This document shows, in pieces, positions 44,462-52,710 of a DNA stretch of 64,000 nucleotides. The stretch spans positions 558,001 through 622,000 of the forward strand of contig CANMAI010000001.1 of assembly GCA_947495795.1 (NCBI GenBank). Reading direction: 5' to 3'. The notes beneath the pieces were generated by a model, which was given only the letters and a program-made list of their open reading frames with translations, was not told where the DNA came from and made no database searches. The stretch's first letter is position 1. Each line of letters begins with the position of its first letter. A program made the position numbers and the translations under genes. Source of the DNA: an uncultured Paracoccaceae bacterium (GTDB lineage: Bacteria; Pseudomonadota; Alphaproteobacteria; Rhodobacterales; Rhodobacteraceae).

Positions 44462-44494
44462 TATGGTTTTGGTACGGGTTTGGTAGTGTTTTGG
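44462..44494. repeat. three phased 11-bp direct repeats behind rsmD
   Basis: Units TATGGTTTTGG, TACGGGTTTGG and TAGTGTTTTGG with an 11-bp period. The first 24 bp are the exact reverse complement of 13934-13957 between bchX and bchY. A hairpin with an 11-bp stem (two G-U pairs, CAAA loop) overlaps its end, and a perfect 12-bp palindrome AAAGTCGACTTT follows near 44514. The 184-nt gap also holds two CTGAGGTAA copies near 44560 and 44583. Function unknown. Confidence 0.75.
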
Positions 44495-44640
44495 GAGTGC
44501 AAACGCTCCCGAAAAAGTCGACTTTGGGGTGTTTTTTGGCAAACCGGCCCCGAACCCAGCTGAGGTAATGGTTTCGATGACCTCTGAGGTAAGCAAATCC
44601 ATTACCCCGCTTTTTCGGGCCCCGTTTCTCGGACCCCGGG

Positions 44641-45780
44641 CTAGGGTTGAAAGAAGGCTTCGTTCGGCATGACGCCGCGGAAGAGGTGGTAGCCGTTTGA
44701 GTACATCGGATTGGCCAAAGCGTAGTTGCCGGGATCCCGTATGCTGACGGCAGGCCCGGTGAGGACGGTTGCGCAGAATTCCGTCTCGCCCGGCTTTGCC
44801 TTTACAAGCTCCACGCTTTGGGGTGAGCCAAGCCATTGCGCGGCGAGATCTCCGTCGGGGCCGAACTTGAGACTGGACCATCGCGACGCCACCACATCCG
44901 GAAAGGGTGCGGCACCCTCGCACTGATCGAAATGATTGAACGCGAGAGAGACGCCGAAGGCAGGGCCGGTGGTGCGCCAATCGACGAGGGTAATGCCGTA
45001 GAAGGGGGCCAGATCCGTGCCCGTGAAGACTGCGCTTTCCGAGATGTTTCTGGGAAAGGGTTTCGCGGTATCGGGCTCCATGACATTCCCCCAGTTAAGG
45101 AAGGTCACCTCGATTGCTGTGGCGCCTTCCGGCACTGATGAGAGGGCAGAGTTGAGCGTTGCGCGGTATGCCTGCTCAAAAAGCTGGTAGTCCGGATTGC
45201 CCTGAAGGCTGGCGGGAGCGGCGGTTTGCAGATCTTCGAGGCGGCGACCTGCGGCCAGCATATTCCCGTTTTGCTGAAGGTAGACCTTATTCCCGCCGGA
45301 TCCGGGTATCTGAATGCTCAATGCCGTTTCAGATAGCTGATTCACGCCGGGTTTCGCTGCGGCCAACGCAAAAATCTCGGACGCACGTTCCGCGCTGTTC
45401 AATGTCCAAAGCTGGATCTCGCCATCGATCTCATCAAACAGGGTGAGTGCGAGGATATCCTCGGGCCGTGAGCCAATGAAAGCCTTGTCCTGTTTCGCTC
45501 CTCTTTCAAAATCCGGATGGATCCCGTCCCATCCGCCCATGAGGGTAAGTTCAAAATGCTGGCCGATCTGATCCTGCGGTACGTAATCGCGCAGCGCATC
45601 GAAGCTGGTAACGCTGATCGGTGATGTCTGGTAGCGACGGCGCTGTTCTTTTTGCAGCTCCTGATAGGCGAGCGCTATGACGCCTGGCGGGAGATGATCG
45701 GTGATGCTGGTGTGTTCGTCAGCGGGTGTGGGTGTGGGCTGAAATGCCAAGGCTGCGATGAGCAGAAAAGACAGGCGCAT
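44641..45780 (-). CDS. exported protein of unknown function
   Basis: A 379-residue protein with a signal peptide (MRLSFLLIAALAFQPTPTPADE). The rest is a soluble mixed alpha/beta sequence with two cysteines far apart (in FDQCEGAAP and TEFCATVLTG), suggesting one disulphide, and no membrane segment. I recognise no domain. The C-terminal part GNYALANPMYSNGYHLFRGVMPNEAFF is aromatic and may be the most conserved section. It stands alone, convergent with rsmD and divergent from the universal stress gene, separated from the latter by 293 nt with three CAATGAT repeats. Confidence 0.7.
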   Translation of the reverse strand: MRLSFLLIAALAFQPTPTPADEHTSITDHLPPGVIALAYQELQKEQRRRYQTSPISVTSFDALRDYVPQDQIGQHFELTLMGGWDGIHPDFERGAKQDKAFIGSRPEDILALTLFDEIDGEIQLWTLNSAERASEIFALAAAKPGVNQLSETALSIQIPGSGGNKVYLQQNGNMLAAGRRLEDLQTAAPASLQGNPDYQLFEQAYRATLNSALSSVPEGATAIEVTFLNWGNVMEPDTAKPFPRNISESAVFTGTDLAPFYGITLVDWRTTGPAFGVSLAFNHFDQCEGAAPFPDVVASRWSSLKFGPDGDLAAQWLGSPQSVELVKAKPGETEFCATVLTGPAVSIRDPGNYALANPMYSNGYHLFRGVMPNEAFFQP

Positions 45781-45946
45781 TTTGAGGATCGCTCTATAAG
45801 GATTTGTCTCTTATGCCTATCTGTTTGGCCGTAGTTCATCAATCCCGCGGGTCCTTTGACGGGTGCTGTTTTGTGGGAAAGGATGACAGGCCACAGCGGC
45901 ATTGCGGCTTCTGCCCACATCCTCACCCGTCTGATATGCAAACGCA

Positions 45947-46003
45947 CCAATGATAAATATTTCTTGCAATGATAATAGCTTCCTCCAATGATCATGCGAT
46001 ATC
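45947..46003. repeat. three 19-bp-spaced CAATGAT direct repeats upstream of usp
   Basis: CAATGAT occurs at 45948, 45967 and 45986, exactly 19 bp apart, within three loosely similar 19-bp units. The array lies 71 nt upstream of the universal stress gene and 166 nt upstream of the divergent exported-protein gene. Regular spacing suggests binding sites for one protein; none can be named. Confidence 0.45.
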
Positions 46004-46073
46004 TCGGATCTTTTAACGAGTAAATCCACGTTCCGAATACGGTCCGGCTTTGTTGGAACCAGCGGGGGTGGTG

Positions 46074-46508
46074 ATGTCTAACGTTGTTTTACTTGCGACG
46101 GACGGGAGCGCCGGGGGGGGCCGGGCGCTGGCCTATGCGGCCGAGCGGGCCAAGGCCAGTGGGGCCCGGATCGTAGTGGCCTATGTGATCGAATGGTCTC
46201 CCTATACATTCAACACACCTGAGGAGAATGCGGAGCGCCACACGCGGCGGGAGCAGGAGATCTCTCGCGCCAGAGAGAGTGTGGTGGACCCGGCAATGAA
46301 GAGCCTGGCGGCTGCGGGCATCGAGGCTGAGGCGGTGGTGCGGCACGGGGGGCCGGCGGAGACGCTGATTGATCTGGCGCGCCAGCATGATGTGGCGCAG
46401 ATCGTGATCGGGCGGGTTGGAGGGTCGAGCCTCAAATCGCTGATTTTTGGCAGTGTGACGGGCAAGCTGGTGCAGGCATCGCCGGTGCCCGTGGTGGTGG
46501 TGCCATGA
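46074..46508 (+). CDS. universal stress protein (UspA family)
   Basis: A 144-residue single Usp domain. It opens NVVLLATDGSAGGGRALAYAAERA and closes with the ATP-binding signature IVIGRVGGSSLKSLIFGSVTGKLVQASPVPVVVV (core GRVGGSSLKSLIFGSVTGKL), so nucleotide binding is expected. ATG at 46074 follows a G-rich AGCGGGGG; an upstream start at 46050 is possible. The transporter gene begins 38 nt later, and its own AAGGGGAT ribosome site suggests the two are co-transcribed. Confidence 0.9.
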   Translation: MSNVVLLATDGSAGGGRALAYAAERAKASGARIVVAYVIEWSPYTFNTPEENAERHTRREQEISRARESVVDPAMKSLAAAGIEAEAVVRHGGPAETLIDLARQHDVAQIVIGRVGGSSLKSLIFGSVTGKLVQASPVPVVVVP

Positions 46509-46546
46509 GGGTGGTGCGGGAAATTCAACACAAAGGGGATGGAACC

Positions 46547-48049
46547 ATGATCCGGTTTGCTTTGGCACTGGCCGCAGTTTTTCTGCTGGCCCTGCCCGCC
46601 CATGCGGGCATTGACGATACGATCAACTCTTTCACCGCGCCGATTGCCACGCTGATGGGGCAGATCGTGTTCTTCAAGATCCCGCTTTTCGGGGCGGAAC
46701 TGCCGGTGGTGGTGCTTTGGCTCGTGGCGGGTGCCGTGTTTTTTACGGTGTATCTTGGTTTTGTGAACTTGCGGGGCTTTGGCCATGCCATCCGGCTGGT
46801 GCGGGGCGACTATGCGGATCCCAATGATGCGGGCGAGGTGAGCCACTTTCAGGCGCTTGCCACCGCCGTTTCCGGCACTGTGGGGATCGGGAATATCGGG
46901 GGTGTAGCGGTTGCGGTGACTGTGGGGGGCGCGGGGGCGACCTTCTGGCTGATCGTGGCGGGGTTCCTGGGGATGTCCACCAAGTTCGTGGAGTGTACTC
47001 TGGGCGTGAAGTACCGCACGGAAAACCCCGACGGCTCCGTTTCCGGGGGTCCGATGTATTACCTGAACAAAGGATTTGCGGAGCGGGGGATGCCCGGCTT
47101 CGGCAAGGTCATGGGCACGTTCTACGCTATCGGGATCTTCATCGGGGCGCTGGGCATCGGCAACATGTTTCAGGCCAATCAGGCCTATGTGCAGCTGAAC
47201 AACGTAGCCGGCGGCAGGCTTGATGGTTTTGGCTGGCTGATCGGAATCATCCTTGCGCTGGTGGTTTTCGCCGTGATCATCGGGGGTATCAAATCCATCG
47301 CGCGGGTGACGGAAAAGATCGTGCCGTTCATGGCGATCTTTTACTGTGTGTTCGCACTGATCGTGATCTTCATGAACTTCCCGCATATTCCGGGTGCGAT
47401 TGCCAACATTTTCGATGGGGCCTTCACAGGTGAAGGTGTGGCGGGCGGTGCGCTGGGCGCGCTGATCATTGGCTTTCAGCGGGCTGTCTTCTCCAACGAG
47501 GCGGGGATTGGCTCTGCCTCCATCGCCCACTCTGCCGTCCGGACGAAGGAGCCGGTGACGGAGGGCTATGTTTCCCTGCTGGAGCCGTTCATCGATACCA
47601 TCGTGATCTGTACGATCACGGCGCTGGTGATCGGCACGACGCAGGTGGCGCAGCCCGATTTTGCCGGAGATGCCATCGGGATTGCCATGACCTCCGCCGC
47701 GTTTGAGCGGCAGTTCTCGTGGTTCCCGGTGCCGCTGGCCTTTGCGGGTGTGATGTTTGCGTTCTCCACCATGATCTCCTGGTCCTACTATGGGCTGAAG
47801 GGGTGGACGTATCTGTTCGGCGAGGGGCAGATCGGGCAGACCTTCTACAAGGTGCTTTACTGCCTCTTCGTGGTGCTGGGCGCTGTGGTGCAGCTTGGGC
47901 CGATCCTTGATATCTCGGATGCGCTGGTGTTCCTGATCTGTGTGCCGAACATTCTGGGTATGTATTTCCTGGCCCCGATCGTGAAGGCCGAGATGCAATC
48001 CTACATGGCGCGGCTGAAGAGCGGGGAGATCCGCAGTTACGCGCATTGA
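46547..48049 (+). CDS. sodium:alanine symporter family (AGCS) transporter
   Basis: A 500-residue secondary transporter with a signal-like first segment (IRFALALAAVFLLALPAHAG) and about 11 further membrane helices. AGCS hallmarks are HFQALATAVSGTVGIGNIGGVAVAV, GGPMYYLNKGF and FQRAVFSNEAGIGSASIAHSAVRTKEP. It takes up alanine, glycine or related amino acids with Na+. The start at 46547 fits the ribosome site AAAGGGGAT; an ATG at 46505, overlapping the usp gene, would add 14 residues. A strong hairpin follows the stop. Confidence 0.92.
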   Translation: MIRFALALAAVFLLALPAHAGIDDTINSFTAPIATLMGQIVFFKIPLFGAELPVVVLWLVAGAVFFTVYLGFVNLRGFGHAIRLVRGDYADPNDAGEVSHFQALATAVSGTVGIGNIGGVAVAVTVGGAGATFWLIVAGFLGMSTKFVECTLGVKYRTENPDGSVSGGPMYYLNKGFAERGMPGFGKVMGTFYAIGIFIGALGIGNMFQANQAYVQLNNVAGGRLDGFGWLIGIILALVVFAVIIGGIKSIARVTEKIVPFMAIFYCVFALIVIFMNFPHIPGAIANIFDGAFTGEGVAGGALGALIIGFQRAVFSNEAGIGSASIAHSAVRTKEPVTEGYVSLLEPFIDTIVICTITALVIGTTQVAQPDFAGDAIGIAMTSAAFERQFSWFPVPLAFAGVMFAFSTMISWSYYGLKGWTYLFGEGQIGQTFYKVLYCLFVVLGAVVQLGPILDISDALVFLICVPNILGMYFLAPIVKAEMQSYMARLKSGEIRSYAH

Positions 48050-48054
48050 CGGCT

Positions 48055-48085
48055 GGCCCCCGGGCGGGAAATCGCCCCGGGGGCC
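48055..48085. terminator. GC-rich stem-loop after the AGCS transporter
   Basis: GGCCCCCGGG (48055-48064) pairs with CCCGGGGGCC (48076-48085) over 10 bp. No T-run follows, so it may act as a rho-assisted terminator or 3' stabiliser before the next promoter. Confidence 0.5.
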
Positions 48086-48148
48086 AAGAGCCTGCTTGCA
48101 AGATGCGCGCGCGCCCGTCTTAATCCTCGCAATTGAGGAGAGCGGCGT

Positions 48149-49510
48149 ATGGTGAGTATCGCGGAAGAGGTGCCGGTGATGGCATCGCGCAAGGGTGTCT
48201 GGGGATGGATGCTGTTTGATTGGGCGAACCAGCCCTTCTACACGCTGATCATCACCTTCATCTTTGCCCCCTATTTCGCTGCAGAGGTGGCCGAGAATGC
48301 AGCGGCGGGGCAGGCGCTTTGGGCGAATGTTTCCGCATTGGCGGGCTTTTCCATTGCGATACTGGCCCCTGTGCTTGGCGCGATTGCCGACCAATCGGGG
48401 CCGCGCAAACCGTGGATCGCGGCATTTTCGGTTCTGTTCGTGATTGGCTGTTCGGGGCTTTGGCTGGCAGCCCCCGGCACGCCTCAGATGACGCTGGTGC
48501 TGGCGTTCTTCCTGATGGCGTTCATCGCCTCGGAATTCATGCTGATCTTCACCAACGCAATGCTCCCGACGCTGGGCCCGCGAGAGGAGATCGGGCGGAT
48601 CTCGGGCTCTGGCTGGGCGATGGGTTATGTGGGTGGTGTGCTTGTGCTGATCCTGGTGCTGTTGCTGCTGGCCCCTTCGCCCGGAAAGGACACGACGCTT
48701 CTGGGGATCGCACCGCTTTTCGGGCTGGACCCGGCGGAGGGTGAGCCTGCGCGGGCCACGGGGCCGCTGACTGCGCTTTGGTTTGCCATCTTTGCGATAC
48801 CGCTGTTCCTGTTCACCCCGGATGCACCGCGCAGGGCCAAGGTTACAGGTGCGGTGGGCAAGGGGTTGGCCCAGCTGAAGGCCACGGTGCTTTCACTGCC
48901 GGGGAAGGGGACGTTGCTGACCTATCTGATTGCCGCGATGCTTTACCGCGATGGGCTGGCGGCGCTGTTCATCTTTGGTGGGATCTTTGCCAAGGGCATT
49001 CTGGGCTGGGGTCTTTTTGAGCTTGGTGTGTTCGGGATCATCGCAGCGCTGACGGGGGCGGTTGGCGCATGGATCGGCGGGCGGGCAGACAGGGCCTTTG
49101 GGCCGAAGCCGGTGATCAACGCCTCCATTCTTCTGTTGATCGCTGTGGCGGCAACCACGCTGATGACGACGCGGGAAAGCTTCTTCTTTATTCCGCTCAG
49201 CGCGGAAAGCGGTCTGCCGGATATCGTGTTTTACGTGTGCGGTGCGCTGATCGGGGCCGCGGGTGGTGCGCTTCAGGCGGCCTCCCGCACTTTGCTGGTG
49301 CATCAGGCGGAGGGGCACGTGCCGATGACAGAGGCGTTTGGGCTTTACGCGCTTTCGGGCAAGGCCACGGCCTTTATCGGGCCTGCGCTGATCGGGATTG
49401 TCACGACGCTGACGGGCAGCCAGCGCTGGGGCATTTCTCCTGTAATCGTGCTTTTCGTGGCGGGGCTGGTTCTGCTACTCTGGGTGAGAACGCACCCGGA
49501 GGTTGATTGA
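48149..49510 (+). CDS. UMF1-family major facilitator transporter
   Basis: A 453-residue membrane protein with about 12 helices, of the UMF1/Atg22-like MFS branch: GVWGWMLFDWANQPFYTLIITFIFAPYF at the N-terminus (core WMLFDWANQPFYTLI), PVLGAIADQSGPRKPW after helix 2 and SRTLLVHQAEGHVPMTEAFGLYALSGKATAF near the C-terminus. Yeast Atg22 exports amino acids from the vacuole; bacterial substrates are not known. GAGGAG lies 10-15 nt before the ATG. The stop overlaps mepA by one base. Confidence 0.88.
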   Translation: MVSIAEEVPVMASRKGVWGWMLFDWANQPFYTLIITFIFAPYFAAEVAENAAAGQALWANVSALAGFSIAILAPVLGAIADQSGPRKPWIAAFSVLFVIGCSGLWLAAPGTPQMTLVLAFFLMAFIASEFMLIFTNAMLPTLGPREEIGRISGSGWAMGYVGGVLVLILVLLLLAPSPGKDTTLLGIAPLFGLDPAEGEPARATGPLTALWFAIFAIPLFLFTPDAPRRAKVTGAVGKGLAQLKATVLSLPGKGTLLTYLIAAMLYRDGLAALFIFGGIFAKGILGWGLFELGVFGIIAALTGAVGAWIGGRADRAFGPKPVINASILLLIAVAATTLMTTRESFFFIPLSAESGLPDIVFYVCGALIGAAGGALQAASRTLLVHQAEGHVPMTEAFGLYALSGKATAFIGPALIGIVTTLTGSQRWGISPVIVLFVAGLVLLLWVRTHPEVD

Positions 49511-50370
49511 TGATCCGAACGATTTTGATGGCTGTCGCGGTTGCAGCCCTTGCCTTGCCAGCCGCCGCCCAAACCCCCGCCAAGCAGCTTTTCGGGGCGA
49601 AATCCACGCCTTCGCGGCAGAGCTCGGCGCCTTTTGGCACTTATAACAAGGGGTGCCTTGCCGGGGCGCAGCAATTACCGGAGACGGGGCCGACATGGCA
49701 GGCGATGCGCCTTTCGCGCAACCGCAACTGGGCGCATCCCGATGCTGTGCGCTTTATCAAGCGGCTTTCGATTGCAGCCACGAAAGTGGGCTGGAAGGGG
49801 CTTTATATCGGCGATATCTCTCAGCCGCGGGGCGGGCCGATGCTGACCGGCCATGCAAGCCATCAGATGGGGCTTGATATCGACATCTGGATGAGGCCGG
49901 TGGATCGGCTGGATCTGAGCCGGGTGGAGCGGGAAAATCTCTCCTCCATTTCCGTGCGAACGCCGGACCAGCGGAATGTGAACAGCAACTGGACGTTTGC
50001 GCATCACCGGATTTTGCGAGCGGCGGCGCGCGACCCTTCGGTGGCGCGGATTTTCGTGACAGCGCCGGTGAAGCTGCAGATGTGTAAGGATGAGACGGGA
50101 AACCGGGATTTCCTGCGGAAGATCCGGCCGTGGTGGGGGCATCATTACCATTTCCACGTGCGGATGAATTGCCCGGCGGGGGCTGCGGGCTGCCGCGAGC
50201 AGGACCCCATTCCGCGCGGTGACGGCTGCAAGGATGCGGTATGGTGGGTCACCGATGCGCTGAACCCGCCGAAGCCGGACCCGAATGCCCCCAAACCCAA
50301 GCCCAAACCCCCCAAACGTGCCCTGACGCTGGCCGATCTGCCGCAACAATGCTCCACCGTCTTGCGCTGA
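49510..50370 (+). CDS. mepA: penicillin-insensitive murein endopeptidase
   Basis: A 286-residue periplasmic LAS-family metallopeptidase with a signal peptide (RTILMAVAVAALALPAAAQ). Zinc ligands are in GHASHQMGLDIDIWM near residue 115 and HHYHFHVRM near residue 215. It cuts D-Ala-meso-DAP crosslinks in peptidoglycan. The C-terminus carries a Pro/Lys tail (PKPDPNAPKPKPKPPKRA) before a last conserved cysteine. ATG at 49510 overlaps the MFS stop as TGATG; a TTG one codon earlier is also possible. The phytase-like gene overlaps its end by 22 nt. Confidence 0.93.
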   Translation: MIRTILMAVAVAALALPAAAQTPAKQLFGAKSTPSRQSSAPFGTYNKGCLAGAQQLPETGPTWQAMRLSRNRNWAHPDAVRFIKRLSIAATKVGWKGLYIGDISQPRGGPMLTGHASHQMGLDIDIWMRPVDRLDLSRVERENLSSISVRTPDQRNVNSNWTFAHHRILRAAARDPSVARIFVTAPVKLQMCKDETGNRDFLRKIRPWWGHHYHFHVRMNCPAGAAGCREQDPIPRGDGCKDAVWWVTDALNPPKPDPNAPKPKPKPPKRALTLADLPQQCSTVLR

Positions 50371-51239
50371 TCGCAGCCCTCGCTGCCGGACCTGCGGCGG
50401 CGGATATGGTGGCGCGCACCAGTGTGCTGGTGTGGAACGAGGGCTATGAGAGTTTCGGCAGCTTTTCCGGCCTTGCCGTGGATGACGCGGGCGAGCGGTT
50501 TGTTGTGGTGTCGGACAAGGGCTTTTACGCGCGGGGCGTGCTGGCGCGGTCGCAAAGGGGGCTGTCGGATGTGACGCTGGCCGATCGCGGGCCGCTTCTG
50601 CGCGTGGACGGTACGCCCGTGGGGCGGTTCGACATCGATGCCGAGGGGATCACGCGGCTGCCGGATGGACGGCTGGCGGTTTCCTTCGAGGCCAATCACC
50701 GTATCCGGATTTACAGCGATATCTCGAAGCCGCCGCGCGCCGTGCCGAACCATCCGGCGTTCAGCAAATTGCAGAACAATTCCGGGATGGAGGCGCTTTT
50801 CTCCGATGGGGACGGTGCGCTTTACGCCATTCCCGAACGCTCCGGCAGGCTGGAGCGGCCCTTCCCTGTGTACCGGTTTGCCAAGGGCTGGACAGTGCCG
50901 ATGACGTTGCGCAGGGAGCCGCCGCATCTGGTGGCGGGGGCCGAGATCGGGCCGGACGGGAAGCTTTATGTGCTGGAGCGGGACTTGCGGACGCTGGGTT
51001 TTGCCAGCCGGATAAGGCGGTTTGATATCACCGCTGATGGGCTGGTGAACGAGGAATTGGTGATGGAAAGCCGGATGGGGCAGTACGACAATCTGGAGGG
51101 GATTGCGCTTTGGCGGGACGGGGCGGGGCAGATCCGTATCCTGTGCATCTCGGACGACAACAACAAGTTCTTCCAGCGCACGGAGTTTGTGGAGTTCACG
51201 TTGAAGCCCCGGTTTTCTGATGGAAACGCGGTAAACTGA
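50349..51239 (+). CDS. exported phytase-like/esterase-like beta-propeller protein
   Basis: A 296-residue exported protein with a signal peptide (MLHRLALIAALAAGPAAADM) and a domain of the esterase-like activity of phytase family (PF13449 type): SFSGLAVDDAGERFVVVSDKGFYARG near residue 35, DIDAEGITRLPDGRLAVSFEANHRI, and DNLEGIALWRDGAGQIRILCISDDNNKF near the C-terminus. It probably hydrolyses a phosphomonoester or ester in the periplasm; the substrate is unknown. The start at 50349 lies inside the end of mepA, so the two are coupled. Confidence 0.85.
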   Translation: MLHRLALIAALAAGPAAADMVARTSVLVWNEGYESFGSFSGLAVDDAGERFVVVSDKGFYARGVLARSQRGLSDVTLADRGPLLRVDGTPVGRFDIDAEGITRLPDGRLAVSFEANHRIRIYSDISKPPRAVPNHPAFSKLQNNSGMEALFSDGDGALYAIPERSGRLERPFPVYRFAKGWTVPMTLRREPPHLVAGAEIGPDGKLYVLERDLRTLGFASRIRRFDITADGLVNEELVMESRMGQYDNLEGIALWRDGAGQIRILCISDDNNKFFQRTEFVEFTLKPRFSDGNAVN

Positions 51240-51282
51240 GGGTTTGTGGTCCCGTTGATTTGCCTGGAATCAAGGCGAAGCC

Positions 51283-51422
51283 GCCGGGCAGCGCCCGCCC
51301 GTTCCCGAGTGTGGGCGCTTGGGCTGCCATCGTGCGGTTCGACTGGGTAGAAGAACTTTTGCCGGCATAAAGCGCCCTAGCCGACTGTTGCAGCGCCAAC
51401 CCACGGGCGGGCCCTGCCCGGC
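51283..51422. repeat. 140-bp element bounded by 20-bp inverted repeats
   Basis: The left end GCCGGGCAGCGCCCGCCCGT (51283-51302) and the right end ACGGGCGGGCCCTGCCCGGC (51403-51422) are reverse complements with 19 of 20 matches, enclosing a 100-bp interior that has no gene. It fills the 220-nt gap between the convergent phytase-like and lysR genes. It resembles a small non-coding palindromic repeat or a miniature transposable remnant; no target-site duplication is obvious. Confidence 0.65.
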
Positions 51423-51459
51423 TCGCGTTGTGGGGAAATTACAGTCGATAAATCCTCCT

Positions 51460-52329
51460 TCACGCCACAAACAGCGCCCTGTTGCTGCGGAAATGCGGTA
51501 CCAACACATCGCGGAAGGCGGCGAGCTTGGCGGAGGGCCAGACGTCTGGATGGCCGACGACCCAGATATCGGCATAGGGCTTGGGCACGAGGCGCGGGAT
51601 CTGGGTGAGCCCCGGCGTGGTGCGGCCCAGAAACATAGGTGTGCGGATCACGCCGAGCCCCGCGCTGGCGGCGCCGAGCATCGCGCCCATATCATCGAAT
51701 TTCATGGTGACGCGGGCGTTTGGATAGGCTTCCAGCACATGTTTGGGCAGCTCGGGGAACTGATCATAGACGAGCCAGTGCATGGGTGCTGCGGGATCCT
51801 CGGCCATCCTGTCCGCCCATTCCTGCGTGGCAAAGCCGGTATTGTGCTGCTCTGCAAGGCGCAGGCCCTTCAGAGTATCGCCCGGGTTGCGGCTGATGCG
51901 GATTGCGATGTCGGCCTCGCGGCGATTGAGATCGAGAAGTGCATTGGAGGCGTTGATCTTGAGGGTAATCTCGGGGCTTGCCGCGCAGAACGCCTTGATG
52001 GCCGGGCCGAGGAAATGAGAAATGAGAAGCTGGGGTGCGGTGACGGTGAGGGGGCCGGACAGCGTGGTGTCCTGCCCGCGCAACTCCCGCAGAAGTGCGT
52101 GCTCCGCGTCTTCCATTCTGGCGGCGTGGGCAGCCACCTGCTGGCCAGCTTTGGTGGCGCGGTAGCCATCGGCAAGCTTCTCGAACAGGGTAAGGTTCAT
52201 CGCAGCCTCGGCCCGCGCGATACGGCGCGCGACAGTGGTGTAGTTGAGCCCGAGTTCCTGCGCCGCTGCCGCGAGTGTCTTGCCGCGAGCGACGGCCAGT
52301 ATTGTTTTGAGTTCGTCCCAGTTTGTCAT
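51460..52329 (-). CDS. LysR-family transcriptional regulator
   Basis: A 289-residue regulator. The winged-helix domain is at the N-terminus (WDELKTILAVARGKTLAAAAQELGLNYTTVARRIARAEAAM; core LAAAAQELGLNYTTVARRI), followed by a LysR substrate-binding domain from about residue 88. It is a member of the group with the simple LNYTTVARRIARAE helix-turn-helix. An in-frame ATG at 52338 is an alternative start. It is divergent from the small DUF1330 gene 96 nt away, which it may control. Confidence 0.92.
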   Translation of the reverse strand: MTNWDELKTILAVARGKTLAAAAQELGLNYTTVARRIARAEAAMNLTLFEKLADGYRATKAGQQVAAHAARMEDAEHALLRELRGQDTTLSGPLTVTAPQLLISHFLGPAIKAFCAASPEITLKINASNALLDLNRREADIAIRISRNPGDTLKGLRLAEQHNTGFATQEWADRMAEDPAAPMHWLVYDQFPELPKHVLEAYPNARVTMKFDDMGAMLGAASAGLGVIRTPMFLGRTTPGLTQIPRLVPKPYADIWVVGHPDVWPSAKLAAFRDVLVPHFRSNRALFVA

Positions 52330-52425
52330 GGCATGCAAAATTGCATGACCCTACTGCGTTTGCACGCGTTTTTGTTTTACGGGCGCGTGGCTATCTCCGA
52401 CTGGCAAGACACAGAGGAGACAGAG

Positions 52426-52707
52426 ATGATATATGCATATGCGAAACTGACGGTGAAGAACCCGGATGCTTTGGCTGAGTATCGGGGCAAGGCGGGTGAG
52501 GCGCTGGCGCTGCATGGCGGCAAAGTGGAGGCGGCGACGGGAGAGACCACGGCGCTGGATGGGAGCCCTGATTTGCCGGATGTGGCGGCGTTGCTTTCGT
52601 TCCCCGACAGGGAGGCCGCGATGGGCTGGATCAATGACCCCGCGCTTGCGGATGTTCATGCGCTGCGGCGGAGTGCTGGGGCTTCGGATATCGTGTTGCT
52701 GGGGTAG
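52426..52707 (+). CDS. DUF1330-family small protein
   Basis: A 93-residue protein of the DUF1330 type, a ferredoxin-like alpha-beta dimeric fold (YAYAKLTVKNPDALAEYRGKAGEALALHGGKVEAA; core KNPDALAEYRGKAGEALALHG). No catalytic residue can be named. AGAGGAG lies upstream of the ATG at 52426. It is divergent from a LysR gene and ends 3 nt before the convergent tetR stop. A long frame that continues upstream on the same strand is only the reverse side of lysR. Confidence 0.8.
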   Translation: MIYAYAKLTVKNPDALAEYRGKAGEALALHGGKVEAATGETTALDGSPDLPDVAALLSFPDREAAMGWINDPALADVHALRRSAGASDIVLLG

Positions 52708-52710
52708 GCT

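Noticed and set aside
44453-44980. A 175-codon minus-strand frame starting over the repeat behind rsmD
   Set aside because: It runs through the triple repeat and the reverse frame of the exported-protein gene. The similar short peptide encoded near 13950 comes only from the shared DNA repeat, not from a shared protein.
46202-48394. A 730-codon minus-strand frame opposite usp, the AGCS transporter and the MFS gene
   Set aside because: It spans three genes on the other strand, is full of His/Arg/Pro from reverse-frame GC bias and has no domain; it is a shadow.
51255-51273. TTGATT/AATCAA inverted repeat considered as an Fnr-type site
   Set aside because: The half-sites are too far apart for TTGAT-N4-ATCAA and it lies between convergent gene ends, where a promoter is unlikely.
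51319-52425. Long plus-strand frame upstream of and continuous with the DUF1330 gene
   Set aside because: It is antisense to lysR and a product of GC-rich codon bias. Only the last 93 codons, from the ATG at 52426, have a ribosome site and a family match.
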